Assembly (NCBI GenBank): GCA_038363925.1
Contig: JAQQWL010000015.1
Coordinates: 248,001 to 312,000 of the forward strand
Direction: 5' to 3'
Length of the DNA stretch: 64,000 nucleotides
From: Apiospora phragmitis
Lineage: Eukaryota; Ascomycota; Sordariomycetes; Amphisphaeriales; Apiosporaceae
The translations under genes were made by a program, and so were the position numbers. Shown here in pieces: positions 1 to 13,224 of the stretch. The notes beneath the pieces were generated by a model that saw nothing but the letters and a program-made list of their open reading frames with translations, did not search any database and was not told the origin of the DNA. The first letter of the stretch is position 1. Each line of letters begins with the position of its first letter.

Positions 1-1459
1 CGATGTAGTTTGTAGTAGCATGTTGTCACTGTGAGATCGATAGCATGTATCGTTTCTTCACGATGTCCTTTTTCTTGCCTCTTTTTGGCTGCTGCCACAC
101 CACCGAAGTACGCCAAACGCCTGCATGTTGATAGCTCGCCTGTGCGCGCATGATCGCCCACTGCCCTCCTTTGGGTTGCAGCCCCCTTCTCCTATCTCAC
201 CCTCCAGCAAGGTAGATGTACTCGCCGTGTTTGAAATGCAGTAATGCAACCCTGGAGATTACCTTGTCAGCTTTGCGACTGCTCGGAAATGATGCTACGG
301 TATTTATTTTTTATTGCATACGCGTCGATGTAGAGCAGGTCTCTTTAAATTTCCACCACATGTGCCTGCTCGTGCTCCGGCCAATCAGCAGCCTTCGACC
401 AAGACTCCGGCGCAAGCAATAAAAATGCTGTGAGACGCCATGCTACATATGTATATGCGTGCTTCCTGCACCTCAGCCTGGTTGCCTCTTTCTGTCCGCC
501 TTGCCGGACCGCTCTCTGGTTGGTCTACAGTATGCCCTCCCCCCCTCGCTCGCGCCCTCTAGCAACTTGCCCGCCTGCCCGCTGGCACCCCCTTGCATAT
601 ATTTCATGCATACATACGCGAGGTCTGTGTGCGTCTATTCCCCGGAACAGTATAGGCGTAGGTCCCTTCTTTTCTTTTTCCCGCCTCTTTCTCTGCATCT
701 CAGAAGAGATGGGGAAGGAGACTCAACTTGGACGGAGTGGAAGGCGATGGGCCGTGGTGGATGCACACGAATCGTAGACGCAGAGAGCAAGAAAGGGCCG
801 TGCCGGCCGTGAAAAGCCGTCTGGCCGCCCGCCCGCCCGCTGAAGCTGCCCTGGGTCTGTGGTACCATGCAACGTCACGACTCCGTCACCATTTTGGCAG
901 TGAGGCACTTCGGTAGCTGGACCCAGCCCGAGCTCGATTATGGTTCTGATACTTACGATAAAAGGCGGGGGGCAACAGATGAGAATGCTACCATGGTAAT
1001 TTTTTTTTTTACCCCTGAAGTTGGCCGCGGCCAATCACGGGATGGTGTATGATATATCTCGTCTCTGTTCCCGTTGCATGTAGGTATGCTCCGTTTGCGG
1101 TGGTCCACGTGCCATAGCCGTCTAGTTGCTACAGTCTTAACCTGGTGTTCCCTGTGACCCTGTCGTGGAATAATTGATGCTGTGGGATGACTTTGGCTCC
1201 ATGACTGATGAGACGATCGGCTTGATAGACCAGGATGCGGTAGTACAAGGCGTGATAAGGCAGAGACAGATTTAGTTTCCCTTGCAGATTGTCTCGGATG
1301 ACGCGATCGACACGGATGTTTGTCTTTCCTCTAATTTCTTTTTTCTTTTCCTCGCTCTGTATATGGCCGTACGTAGGTGCTTGACAGGCACTGCTAGCTG
1401 CTGTCACCGTGGAGAAAGTGAGACATCGTGGCCCTCGACCCGTGTAACCTCCGCCCTTT

Positions 1460-1490
1460 CATTCATTCATTCATTCATTCATTCATTCAT
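1460..1490. repeat. (CATT)n microsatellite
   Basis: About seven perfect tandem copies of the tetranucleotide CATT lie in non-coding sequence. They keep several short frames open by chance, which explains the Phe-Ile-His-Ser runs in translations here. Confidence 0.9.
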
Positions 1491-2309
1491 ACCATGACAC
1501 AATCGCATGTTTCGGAAGCCGCCGTCTCTGCCAAAAGGCGTCGAGATCCGGCTTGGGAAACCCTGAGTGACTGCCTCTCCACTTGTTTGCTTGCTCCCTG
1601 CACAAGCCACGAGAGGCGACTAACGCGCCAGAGTACTTTCAGGCCCCAAACCACCAAGTCAAGGGTGAGGGGGCGGCCGCGACCACACCATAGATAGATA
1701 TACACATTTGGCTGCGGATGGGGAAGGAGACCGAGCCCCGCCGCTGCAAAGATATGGTTCAATTGTCCGATTGCTTGGATTACCGGTCCCAGCAGTCCGA
1801 GAACCCCTTGGCGCTGTGGTTCCGAGTATGTCTGTCTCTACCCTGCCAGTAACTGGCTGCCCTCTACGAGCCTGTCTTACGGGGCACACGCAATAATGGT
1901 AGCTGCAGCATCGGATCAGCGGGTCATGCCATCGCCTCATCAGAGATAGAGACACAACGTCGTTGGACACACCGGAACTATTTCTTCTGGGCCCTTGACT
2001 AGAGGGGGATGTCGTTGGGTATGTTCTCTTCATGAGCTGCGTAAGGCGAGGGCGGCGTGCCCCTGCCGCTCGCAAACACGTGTCCATGCTATCCCTCATC
2101 CATCGTATGGACAGACAAATGAAAACGATCGAGTTTTAAACAGGACCCTATGAGAGAGCGATTGAAACCCCTCCCGCGGTCCCGGGGTGAATCGCCTAGA
2201 CTTGGTGGGTTGGGCCGGCAGAGAGAAGGGATGTTTTTCTGCTTCGAGAAACACATGCGTGCAGGGCCCATGACACGATCGACCCAATGACGTGGTCAGG
2301 TTGAGCCGT

Positions 2310-2333
2310 ACACACACACACACACACACACAC
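2310..2333. repeat. (AC)12 microsatellite
   Basis: A perfect AC/CA dinucleotide run of about 24 bases in non-coding sequence. Confidence 0.9.
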
Positions 2334-3792
2334 CATAACCACCCCCTAAGGCGCACCCCTTGCTCCCTGCGGTATGGTATACACTATCTTGATCGAGGGC
2401 GGCTTCTACCGTCGCGAAGCGCAGTCTTGGCTAGATAAGGGTTCCCGGCACGGTTGACACTATGTACATGGATGGCACTCTCGTAGGAGATTGTGGATAT
2501 TCTGCTTTATGGTTTGGCCATGTACCCAGTTGTATAATGGAAATTCTAGGGACATCCCCTTTGATAATTTTCCCCCATGCCCCCCTTGTGGCCGTCGCGG
2601 GTCTGCAAGCTGCAGCTTTTGACAGGGTCGAGTGCGGTGGGTGGTCCCCTGGAAGGGACAGAGCAAGTCCATTCCCCAAACCCATACGTTTAGAGAATGG
2701 GGAAAGGAAGCACTGTGCTGCCAAGCGAGGTCGTAATCGGGAGTGCTGTGCCTGACTGGGAGGCAAACTTCGGGGGGAACAGATTCTACTCAGTGGTAGG
2801 CCTCGATACTTGCCAGGTCAGACTTCAAAAAATGTACCTTATGCTTTGTTCGTCTCGGTTCTAACTCAAGGGTCAGCTGAGTGCGAAGGTATGACAGGAG
2901 TAGACCGGGCAGCTTCCATTTTGCTACTATTCCGAGATCAGTCTCACCATCCCGCAACAGCTAGTCTGCGTCGAGCTTTCGTTATCCATCAGTCGTAACG
3001 AACCTGAGCTGAATTCTTTGCACAGTACCTTCAATATCGATGATATTGGATTACACGAGAATATGCTGTGTTGCGCCTCCCATATATAGGACACAGAATG
3101 GTCTAAGTCGGGGTGAGAACCACACTCATCGAGGCGTCGTTGCCGTGAACGTAAACATGTTTGGTTTGGTATGCCATTGGCACGCAACTTGGGAGGTTTC
3201 GCCATGCTGTATTTTCAAGGACAGCAACGCAGAGTCCGCCATCAACAATATCAACCCCTGACCATGGAGTGGCCAGCAAGGCTAGGCTATAGGCTACATT
3301 ATTACCGCATAGAACATGTGACTCTTCATGAGATCTTTGTAAAGTGTTGGCCTGACCACCTTTCCGCAGATGGGGAAGTATAATACTATGATGGCTTCGA
3401 ATAGCAAGCAATGTTGCGTGGCATCCTAGTCTCGAGTAGCACTTCTTGTACGTAAGGTCTCCTGCATCATGGCGCATGCAGTCCAGGAGTGGTCTGGAGG
3501 CCGAAGTTAGGATCATTGGGCTACGGCATCGTAGCATCGCAGATAGCAAGTAAGCAATCTGTCACTTATTCAAATATGAGAGATAACAATGCTCCGGATC
3601 TGTCTACCGCGCTTGCGAGCTTCCCTTTTCGGGCACTCCAGTTCGTGCCTACAATGATATCAATCATGTCTCTTCATAACTCTTGTCTCGTTCGTCATCC
3701 ACAGTGCCCCCTCTAAACCCAACTCTAAAGCTATCTTCTACCAACGCCAGAAAGTACCATGAAGCCTGTGTCTCCTTCCTCGGAAGTTAGTA

Positions 3793-6582
3793 TTAGAGCC
3801 CATTCTCGGCCTTGAACTTGTCCCAGGCTTCGTTCAAGGTGGCAAAAACGGTGGCGGCGATAAGTTTTACCTCGGTAGAGGCGTCCTGTGGGAGCTGTTG
3901 TTCGAGAAAATAGTCAGTGTCACCGTCGCCAGCCACAAAATGAAGAAAAAAGGGGAGAATGCCTACCTTGTCAGGGTGCGTCTTTCCGATGGCCTTCATG
4001 TAGTTGATCTTGACCTTGTTGGCCATGACCAGCTCATGTAGACCGACCTTCTTCCAGCCGCTGCCCTCCCACAGAACCTGGTCCATGCTGCCAAGCAACG
4101 CACGCAGGTTATCCCGCTTGCCGTCTCGCCACATCGAAATGCGGGCGTCTACCTTCTCACTCAAAGCGAACTTCTCGTCGTCGGCCGCCTCGGCGGCTTG
4201 GTTGGCAGCCCGTAGCCTCTGGACCGCCTCGTAGCTCTTCTGTGGCGCCATATCAGACAATGCTGAAGGCTTGGGCCGCGGTTTGGCTGCTACCGCAGTG
4301 GGTTTCGGCTTCGGTGCCAGAGCCTTCTGACAGCGTTGACGGCCAGCGGTGGCGGTAGGACCACCCAGGCCGGCCTCGACGCATAGCTGCCACACATTGG
4401 CGGCCTCGCTCCACTTCTCCATCTGTTCGAGCGCCTCGGCTTTGCGACTCAATGCCTTACCGTACAGCTCCTTCATATCCCGACTTTCGCCGTCCCCTAG
4501 CGCGACCTTCTCGCCTTCACCGCGAGAGGGCCCGATGATCTTCATCGCATTGTCTGCGTCTTCGACCGCCTGTTTAGGGCTACCGGTCTTGAGAGCAGTA
4601 AGGGATCGGTTCGTGAGTAGTACGATGCAGATCGGGTGAGCCTGCGGGATTCCTTGCAGAGAGTTTGTGTAGGAAGTATGCGCCGCGTCAAAGTCGCCGC
4701 GTTTGAAGTGCGCGGTGCCGTCCGTTCGATGTTTCGTAGACGCCTGCAGGACAGCTGGCGAGACGGGTGGGATCTGCCGCGTAGGTGCCGCGGGTCTGGG
4801 CGTGATGGCACGGGAAACTGGCGCTGCCGGTTTCGCGGGAGCCGGAGAAGGCTGTGCCCGAGACGGCGGGGCGGTCGAATTGAATAACAGGTCCGGTTCG
4901 GGTTCCGCCGCTGCTTGTGGTTGCGGTTGCGGCGTCGCCTTCTTCCGCCGAGCCGGGCTCACATATGCCTGGGCACTTTCTTTTTCAATGGCCTGTTTGC
5001 TAATACGGGACCGAGGATCTATCGAAGGTTTCGCTGCCTGTTGCCATTTGGGGGCGCTGGATGATGAACTAGCAGAACGCATAGGCAAGGCAGGAGACCG
5101 ATCCCGAGGCGAGTCGAATCTCGATGCGCCAGGTTGGGGTTCCTTTGAGCGCGAAGTCCGTTCAGGTCGCATGCCCGGCTCCAGCATCATGGCCTCATCC
5201 GTCGCCGATGGGCGCTGTTTTTCCGGCGCGGATTGCCTCTCCTGCTGAGCTGACCGCATCCATTTCGGCTGATTCGGGTCACCACCGCCCTCGTGATTGA
5301 ACTCGGCCACGGCTTTTTGGACCTGTTTCTGGCCCGTCTTCCAGAGGGTATTGGCGGTTTTGAAGAAGCTTGTTCCCATGGCGGCGGCGCGCTGCTGAAT
5401 ATCGCTTGATCCTTCGGCCGGTGACGTGGTGTCGGGCTGATCTTCCCTCATCCAGGCTGGGCTGCCGTTGTTCCTGGACCGCCCGGTCTCATCGCGTGTT
5501 CTGCTTTGCTCGCTGCGGGTGCCCCTCGTTCCCGGCTTCTCTCTAGACTTCTTGTGCGCATCATCCAGGAGCCAGCTCACAGCTGCTTGGATGTTAAGCC
5601 CTGCGCCATTCTCCGTAAGCCCGCGTCGAGCATTTTCAGGGGTAAAGCCCATGTCAACTAATTCTGCCACCGCTTTGTCAAATGGATCATTACCGCCGCG
5701 ACCGCCGCGAGGCTGACGGGATTCTGGTTCGGCGTCGGAGCTGGAGTCGGAGCTGGAGTCCTCGATAGGCTTGCCGGGCTGGGCTGTAGGCTGAGCTGCT
5801 TGTGCTTTCCGGCGCACCTCTTCCACTGGTTTTGCCAGGTCGCCCAAGAAGTCATCATCATCGCTCACAGGTGGAGCAGCGGGCTGCTGCTGGGATTGAT
5901 TGGGCCGAACTTGGTTCAGACCGAATGGGTCGTCGTCGTCGTCGCCGAAGCCCCCAGAAGGGGATGCTGAGGGCTGGGACCATGCGCTCGGATTGCCAAG
6001 GTCCAGTGTAGCCGCATTCGCCGGCGTGCTCTTGCCAGAAGATGGCTGAAGCGGCGGCGGGTAATGGCTCGCGTTGTCTACTTTGGTATTCCTGTTGAAG
6101 GCCGCAAATAAGTCGTCGTCGTCGCCGCCGGTCTTGGCCTGGCCGTTCTGGGGGAAAGCTGCTGGCGATGCGGTTCGGGAGGCATTGGCGGAACCCTGGG
6201 CCAGGCTATCCCAGAACTGACCATTCCCATACTGGGACTGCATTTGCTGTTTCTGCTCTTCCGCCTTCCTCCTCGTTTCCGCTTCCATCTGCTCCTGCCG
6301 TTCCCGTAGGCTGAGATTGGCGTTGCTCTTCGCCCCGCCGAAGTTGACTAGGTTGCTGAAGCTGTCGGTCGCGGGTTTGGCAGTGGCCGGTTTGGGGGCA
6401 CCCAGTCCCGAGCCTTGAGCTGACATGGGCGTGTTTCTGCCGGATAGCTGAGGGGTTGGACTCGGCCGTAGCGATGGGTAGAAGTTGCTGCTGCCCTGGC
6501 TATTCATCGTCATTAGGTTTGGCTTGTTGGTGCCTTGCGCCGACTTGGTCGACGACCAATCGAGCCCTGAAAGATCGTCCAT
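3793..6582 (-). CDS. SWA2: Auxilin-like clathrin uncoating factor (UBA-TPR-J domain)
   Basis: Cofactor that recruits Hsp70 to strip clathrin from vesicles; cytosolic. Domains in order: a long disordered N-terminus with acidic DPF-type and DLLF-type motifs expected to bind clathrin or adaptors; a UBA domain at about residues 297-342; a TPR segment at about 618-682; a C-terminal auxilin-type J domain from about 785 with the HPD tripeptide near residue 869. This order is that of yeast Swa2. The frame is open throughout, but it contains a 72-nt intron (3895..3966) with GTAGGC donor, CTGAC branch site and CAG acceptor. Removing it joins HPDK directly to LPQDASTEVK, as expected for the family, and gives 905 residues. 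The start is the first ATG of the frame; nothing coding lies upstream. Domain identity is confident; partners are inferred from the family. Confidence 0.92.
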   Translation of the reverse strand: MDDLSGLDWSSTKSAQGTNKPNLMTMNSQGSSNFYPSLRPSPTPQLSGRNTPMSAQGSGLGAPKPATAKPATDSFSNLVNFGGAKSNANLSLRERQEQMEAETRRKAEEQKQQMQSQYGNGQFWDSLAQGSANASRTASPAAFPQNGQAKTGGDDDDLFAAFNRNTKVDNASHYPPPLQPSSGKSTPANAATLDLGNPSAWSQPSASPSGGFGDDDDDPFGLNQVRPNQSQQQPAAPPVSDDDDFLGDLAKPVEEVRRKAQAAQPTAQPGKPIEDSSSDSSSDAEPESRQPRGGRGGNDPFDKAVAELVDMGFTPENARRGLTENGAGLNIQAAVSWLLDDAHKKSREKPGTRGTRSEQSRTRDETGRSRNNGSPAWMREDQPDTTSPAEGSSDIQQRAAAMGTSFFKTANTLWKTGQKQVQKAVAEFNHEGGGDPNQPKWMRSAQQERQSAPEKQRPSATDEAMMLEPGMRPERTSRSKEPQPGASRFDSPRDRSPALPMRSASSSSSAPKWQQAAKPSIDPRSRISKQAIEKESAQAYVSPARRKKATPQPQPQAAAEPEPDLLFNSTAPPSRAQPSPAPAKPAAPVSRAITPRPAAPTRQIPPVSPAVLQASTKHRTDGTAHFKRGDFDAAHTSYTNSLQGIPQAHPICIVLLTNRSLTALKTGSPKQAVEDADNAMKIIGPSRGEGEKVALGDGESRDMKELYGKALSRKAEALEQMEKWSEAANVWQLCVEAGLGGPTATAGRQRCQKALAPKPKPTAVAAKPRPKPSALSDMAPQKSYEAVQRLRAANQAAEAADDEKFALSEKVDARISMWRDGKRDNLRALLGSMDQVLWEGSGWKKVGLHELVMANKVKINYMKAIGKTHPDKVGILPFFLHFVAGDGDTDYFLEQQLPQDASTEVKLIAATVFATLNEAWDKFKAENGL
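3895..3966 (-). other. In-frame 72-nt intron of the SWA2-like gene
   Basis: The intron starts GTAGGC and ends CAACAG on the minus strand, with CACTGAC shortly before the acceptor. It is a multiple of three and has no stop, so unspliced RNA would encode 24 extra residues directly after the HPD-K of the J domain. Confidence 0.85.
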
Positions 6583-9500
6583 GATTGCACAAATATCAAA
6601 TTCTTCATATCATCATAAGGGTCGTAGGAACGTCGTCGTAGGGGGGGTTGAGTTGCAAAGTGGGCTGTCTTTGCGCTGGCGACCCGATGAAAGTCACACG
6701 CGACAATGCATCTCCTTAAAGTGGCTTGAACTCTGAGGTCGGCTGTGGCGCCGCCGATCCGTATTAGGTAAGCGGGCGTTTGGAAGGGGCGGCCAGAGCT
6801 GCCAATGCCAGGAACGTGACATGCGCATCAGCAATCACTGCCTTTAGTGTCAATATGAAGATGGGCTACGGACTGCTACGATGCATCGTCAAAGGCTGCA
6901 CCATCGCTTTTCTTTTTTCTAGACGCGGCATGCGCTCCCCAAGATACCATGCCTATTATAGATCCTCGAACGCTCAATTTTCGGAAGAATCTGAAGGGCG
7001 TGCATTCTATCTTGAGGAACAATCGGAAATTGACACCAGTTGATCAAAACACACAAATACTTGTTGGTGGTCGTCCAGAGGACTGATAATGTATTTACCA
7101 AGTAACGATATCCATACAACCTGATAGACGATGGGTAGGCACGGCAGGAGAGTGACTGGAACTCGTGATTCCTGCCATTACAATTGGACTTGAAAATAGC
7201 ATGGCCTAATATCGCCAGCGGTTCGAGGCAAGAATCGCCCTAGAGACCAGTACTACATACAAATGACCGACTGCCGAAATTTGATATGCGGCTCTCGGGT
7301 AACAACATAAGCTGAAGCAGCATCCTCTTCCGATGGGCAATACAATTGAATATATAGAAAGGGTGGAGGTGGCGATGATACAGGAACAGTTTGAGCCCCC
7401 TGGAAATACATACTATGCAACTTGACCTGTCATCTAAAAACCCCAAGGGGACGATACTACTCCAGACAGGGATGGCAAGCATGAAAGAATAACTCTAAAG
7501 GATGGTCCCCTAACGGTTTATTGAAACATGACGAGCGAGCCTGCGAGCTGGCCAGCTGATGATGAAATATCTGTTTGCTGCCCGCCTCGTTCTGGGCGCC
7601 AATGTGATGACAATAAACAAAAGACGGTCCAGTCGATCGCTATAGAAGCACGAACTCGGAATTGTGGGACGCATACGGAGTAGAGATGATTAAAAGAGAT
7701 AGACCCGTCTCTGACCCGTCCTCTGCCCGCTGTGGGCCTGTCGGGCTGGTGACAAAAAAGGAGCTTACGGCGAATGGGCTTGTATCGAAGTAGTCGGTAT
7801 GATGACTCCTATTTCAACGAATTTATCAGGACAACAGAGAGCCCCTCATATTCCAAGAAAATAACGGAAATATCCATTCCCATCAGGGGGAATATACTGC
7901 TATTTTCATTTTTGTTATACAGCTCTTTGCGCAATAGCTTTGCCTTGTTCATTTTCTCACCCGCTTGCCAGTGAGGCCAGTTACCTACAATTCCAATTAC
8001 TGACTTCTCGTTCTTATGACATGACAGGATCCTGAGAGACGATTGGGACGATCGGCAGTCGCTGTCATTGTGATCTGCAGAGTTGCCTTCTTGGGTGGAT
8101 AAGCCCGGTCTGATGCTGGTGGTGTGACGTAGCTGGAAATGGGCGGGCAATCTTGTCAGACCCCCCTAATAATTGTTGAATAACAAGATGAGTCGTGCTT
8201 CGTTGCTCTGTGTGCTCCAACCGTCAATTTTGAATCAGCAAATGAAGAAGAAGCGGATTTCGTGAACGAACTGCTGGTCAGGCACGTCATGGCGAGAGAT
8301 GCAAGCAAGGTGAAAGCCATGCACCATATCATGCATCAACTCGGTCTTTGTCACAGAAAGGGGTAATGACCCGCTAGCGAAGGACAGTCTAAGACTTTGA
8401 ATATCATCGTGACTGATCTAAATAGAAACACTCCAGAAATTTAGGTCTGGGTCTGTTAGTCAACAGTGAATGGCTCGACTTGCGCCACAGATTAGGGATG
8501 CACAATGCAACGAATGCCCTCTTCCAATATGTATGTCACGTTTGACGCCAGCTCGACCAGAGTCGCACGCGCCGGTGGCCGGCAGCGCCAGCACCCCGGC
8601 TGGGACGGCAAACGAGGGCGGGCTTGCCGGTACCTGCTAAGTCGCATCGAATCGATAAAGGGATACCCCTGAGTTAACTTCCCGAGATAGAAATAATCCA
8701 ACCGGATAGTCCATCTGATTGGCTGCTCATACCCTGGCCAGGAGGCTGCCGAAACACGTTTCAAGGGCTTGGCCATGGCACCCCTGAATGTCCTTCCCAT
8801 TTCAGGCTGCCCCACCCCAGGATGGTGGGCAGATCTTGGTTACCACTCACCCCCCTCCTTTCTATCCTATCTGGCCCCTTTCTGCAGGACTGCCAGCCTG
8901 CCAGGAGCAACAACTGTATATGGCACATGAGCAATGCAGCCATATCGTGAAGCTACATAGTGGCGGGCTACGTGCAGGCTGCGCCGTGCAGCATGAGATG
9001 CGCACCAATACTGACTGCACGGCACCACGCGATATCTTACAGACGCCAGCATCCGCCCGGCAGCGTTTTATCGACAAGCGACTGTGACACCTTGCTCGGC
9101 CCGGCGCAAGACTCAGCTCACAGGCGGACCAGAAGCATAGGGCACAGCACAGACGTGAGATAAGCAGATAGGCAGAGAAGCTCTGCGCCACCGCCGTTTG
9201 AGTTGTTCGTTGAAATCAGGATCCGCGCCGGCAGGCCTGAGCCAGCTAGGCATTGGGGGACACAACTACCTGATACCGGCCAGTTGGTTGCGATGCTGAC
9301 TTAGTCCCATTGTGCACACATGGTCATCTATCACCCGAAATAGAGATACATAGTAGTACATATACATAGTTCCTTCTGCTTATGCGCCATCAATCAGTAA
9401 GTAATATATGGAGAGTGAGCAATAAAGTCGTCGGGGTACGGGTGGCTAGGTGGTGTCCGGCGTTGGAGGTTAGTGCTGGCTAGGTAAACGGGACCATCCA

Positions 9501-11365
9501 TCCCTGGCCCCTGGCACAAATTAGCTCGCCATCGCTGGCCCCCTCTGCTGACACCAGACGCTGTGACTGGACACAGAGTGTTGGGACAAACATAGCAAAC
9601 ATCTTCTTCCACAGAAGGATGCGTTGGCATGATGGGTGTGTCGTACGTTTTTCTAGAGAACAGACTACAAAATGTATGACCACTGATTTCCATCTGCCTC
9701 TTTTATCGGCTCCATGCAGTTTGGGGGGTAGCTGGATTCCGGCCGGTGGTATTTTACATTTGAACTAAGGCAGGTACAGAACGAGATGGCGCAGCCCACG
9801 CAAAAGTCCAGCCAACGGCAGCGCCAGGACGCCTCTGCCATTCCGTACCTGAAAGGCTGACTCAATCTCGCCATACAGAGTGTGGTTGATAATATGAGGA
9901 AGATACGTCATTTCTGTATCCTGGAAACGTACCGGCATTGTTCGTTTTGAAAGGGGACGAAATAAGAAAAACGGCAAACCCTCCAAAATTTGCAAGACCT
10001 TGTGATTACGGAGCCCGTTTCCCCCCCAAGTCCAGAGACACCAGACGAACCCTGAAAGAATGCCCAATTGCTTGGGCCCTTGGGGGGGCAGGCCTTAATT
10101 AACTTCGTGTGCCAAGATGAGGATCCCCCAGGGTAAGTGACATGGGGTTGAGATCCATGCCGGCCAATACCCTGCCAACCTGCCTGTAACCCTTTTTTGC
10201 CTCTTGCCTCGGGTGTCCCCTTAGCCTACGCTTTGCGTCCTTGTGGATCGTTGACAGCGGATGTCAGCACAGCGCCGCAGCCTGGCAGCAGCAGCAAGAA
10301 ACGAACTTGTTTTGTACGGAGTACAGGCTGACAGGCAAAGGAGATTATCACTGTGGATCGAATCAGATTGATGTGCATAGGAAGCGCCAATTGGGTGGTG
10401 ACCCCCATGTCTCTCGCTTGCCCAACCTTCTCCTGGTGTGTGTGTGTCCCGCTCTTGGGGGTGGCCGACTGCTGACTGGTAGTCCTAGTCGTCCCGTGTC
10501 CAACGGGCGGGGCCTCGTACCGCAGTCCTTTTGTTCGACCACCTCCTCCTCCGCCCAGGTACCGATTGAATTACACTACACTTCTTCTGTCCTCCCGCCC
10601 ATCCTTTCCCCCAACCCTACCCACGCATTCGTTCATTTTTCACCTCACCTCCTCACGACTCTCTGTGTAGCCACCAGTCCTTCTCGATAGCGCGCCCAGT
10701 TGACTGGACCCTCATATCTAGAACGCGGGCATCCACATTCATTTCTTTCAACCTGTGTTGATCGCACTCGCGTTGACGCTTTCTTTACCTAACCCCCCTC
10801 ACCCGCCCTGCCATAGAGCACGACAAGCCTTTTTCTGGCATTCTTCCCTCCTTTGTCTGCGTGGTTGGTATCCGCTACTACAAGTGATCGCATCCCAGGA
10901 AAGTCTTCGGGCCTCCTAGACAATCGTTGGCGTCTCTCACTTAAAAGTCGTTCGCATCTTCTTACGGTCTGAGGACTCGGTCGCATACTACCCGCACCAT
11001 CGGACACAGAACCGGAAGGTGGGCAACGACATTGTGGAAGTTGGCATCTGCGAATCTCTCTTTCCAAACTTGCGACAAGAACCAAAAGAGGGAAAGCGCA
11101 ACATCGGGTGTCTCCCACGGAACCTCGAAATAACCTCCTCGACCAATCTTGCGTTGGTCTTCCACTCCTTTTGAGATAACTCCCACAACACTCTTTCTCC
11201 CGGTTTTGGCCCCATAAACCAAAACTGTTCATCTGACTCGACGTGACGTCCTTGGATTCACATCATCCATAACTCAACCCGTCACATATTTACCAAGGCG
11301 ACCTCTCCCCGTCGCCTTTCTTCGTTGATTGAACTCACTCTCCAATCAACAACCCAACCGCCAAG
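6583..11365. other. Long intergenic region, no gene recognised
   Basis: About 4.8 kb between two divergent genes. Only short frames without recognisable domains are present. The right 700 bases are pyrimidine-rich and resemble the promoter and leader of the downstream secreted-protein gene. Nothing else is supported. Confidence 0.5.
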
Positions 11366-13224
11366 ATGACCAAATCCCTGGTCCTTCTTGTCGCCTGCCT
11401 TGACGCCATTGCTGGCGTCTCGGCCTTCTTCCGCATGGAATGCCGAGGCAGACTGGCCATGGCCCGCCTGGACCCTTTGGTTGATACCGGCGAGATTGGT
11501 TCTCACGTTCATGCCATTCACGGCTCTAGCGGTAAGTTCGATCGAACTAGATGGCGTTCTCGTCTCCAATCTTATGCACACTTTTGCTATCGACATCGAA
11601 GACTTGATACTGATGGTTGTGGTGTCCGTTAGGTTTCTCCGAGACCTCGGGCTTCGGCGAGCTTCGCGGCGGAGACTGCACCTCTTGCGCTGCCAAGGAG
11701 GACATGTCAGCCTATTGGACTCCTTCCATGTACTTCATGAATGATGATGGCACTTTCGAGGCCGTCGAGCAGGTTGGAGGCATGCTCTCGTAAGTAATTC
11801 CCCGGTCGTCAACCCGTAGTATAGCAAACCTTGTGGATATGTCTATCGGACGGCACTAGCTAGAGACTAGACTCGCTAACATGACACCAGCTACTACCTG
11901 TTCCGCGATCCCAAGAACAACGTCAAGGCTTTCCCCGAGGGCTTCCAGATGATCGCTGGAAGCAACTACCGCCGAAACTACCCTCTCGGAAACCCCGCCC
12001 AGCCCGATCCGCCTCAGTCCAACTGGAAAGCCTTGGGTCAGACAACCCAAGAGGCCCTGGAGCAGCGTGCGGTTGGCTTCAACTGCCTGGATTACTCCAA
12101 GGCCCCTGAGGCTTCTCTGTTCCGCCACTTTATGCCCACCAAGGACTACCTCGATGCCAACTGCCCCGACGGTATTCGTCTCGAGCTGGCTTTCCCGTCC
12201 TGCTGGAACGGCCAGGACGTCGACTCCAAGGATCACAAGTCGCACATGGCCTACCCCGATCTCGTGCAGGACGGCAACTGCCCCGAGGGTTTCGAAACTC
12301 GCCTGGTCACTCTCTTCTACGAGGTCATTTGGGCCACCAACGCATTCAAGGGCAAGCCTGGCAAGTTCGTCGTGTCCAACGGCGATCCTACCGGTGTGTA
12401 CTATATGACCACTTGTGTGAAGATGGCGTCATGCTAACCGTTTCATAGGATTTGGATTCCACGGTGACTTCATCAATGGCTGGAAGTCGGATTTCCTGCA
12501 GGACGTTATTGGCAACTGCACCAACCCCTCCGGTGAGGTTTCGGACTGCCATCTCCTGACTCTTCAGAGCGAACAGGAGCAGAACCAGTGCAAGATCAAG
12601 CCCCCTATGGCCATTGCGAAGGAGAACGTGCTCGGTGGTGCGGTTGGTAATGTGCTCAAGGCTCTGCCCGGAAATGTCCCTATCCAGGCCGGCCCCGAGT
12701 CTGCTACTCCTTACAAGGGCGGAGCTGGCGGTTTCTTCACGAGCCTCTTCGGCGGCGGAAAGCCCGACAAGACCGCCTCCAGCACGTTCAGCGCACCCAC
12801 CCTCACCTACCAGCCCGGCACGTCCTCCTCGTATCCCGGCGGTGGCATCTTCCTTGAGGAGACGAGCACTCCTTCAGCCACACCCAGCTCTGCGCCGGCG
12901 CCAGCCCCTGTCCAGCCTACTTTCAAGGAAGCCCTCGCCGCCCCCGCCCCTGGCACCACTTCATCCGTGCCGTCGCCAGCACCCGCACCCGCTACTACAC
13001 CCGCCCCTGCTGTTTCGTCCGATCCCAATGTCTCGTACGAGGCTGTGAGCACCCAGACTGTCACCAACGGTGGCCAAGTCCAGGAGGTCGTGTGGGAGGA
13101 GGCCGTCAAGTACGTGACGGAGGATGTCGTGACGACGACGACCGTCTATTCTGGCATCGCTGGCCGATCGGAGCACCATCGCAGCCACCTGCGCCGCCAC
13201 GGCCACGGTAGCCACCGTGCCTAA
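11366..13224 (+). CDS. Secreted DUF1996-domain protein
   Basis: Four exons (11366..11531, 11633..11789, 11891..12393, 12449..13224) join in frame to 533 residues. Introns are GTAAGT-TAG, GTAAGT-CAG and GTGTGT-TAG. The first 20 residues are a classic signal peptide ending in GVSA. A DUF1996 domain (PF09362) follows, seen from HVHAIHGSSG, WTPSMYF, a conserved FPSCWNG segment with HMAYP, and several Cys. After about residue 330 comes a Ser/Pro/Ala/Thr-rich tail, probably O-glycosylated, ending in a His/Arg-rich segment. The family is common in ascomycete secretomes and its biochemical function is unknown. The ATG lies directly before the signal peptide. Splice joins are well supported by frame and by family sequence. 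Confidence 0.9.

Larger units (their letters stand above)
1..3792. other. Intergenic region, no gene recognised
   Basis: Short open frames on both strands look like random coding potential: they have no recognisable motif, no consistent intron-joined continuation and biased, low-complexity composition. Two microsatellites lie inside and are listed separately. The right end is the 3' flank of the minus-strand SWA2-like gene. I see no tRNA or rRNA here. Confidence 0.5.
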
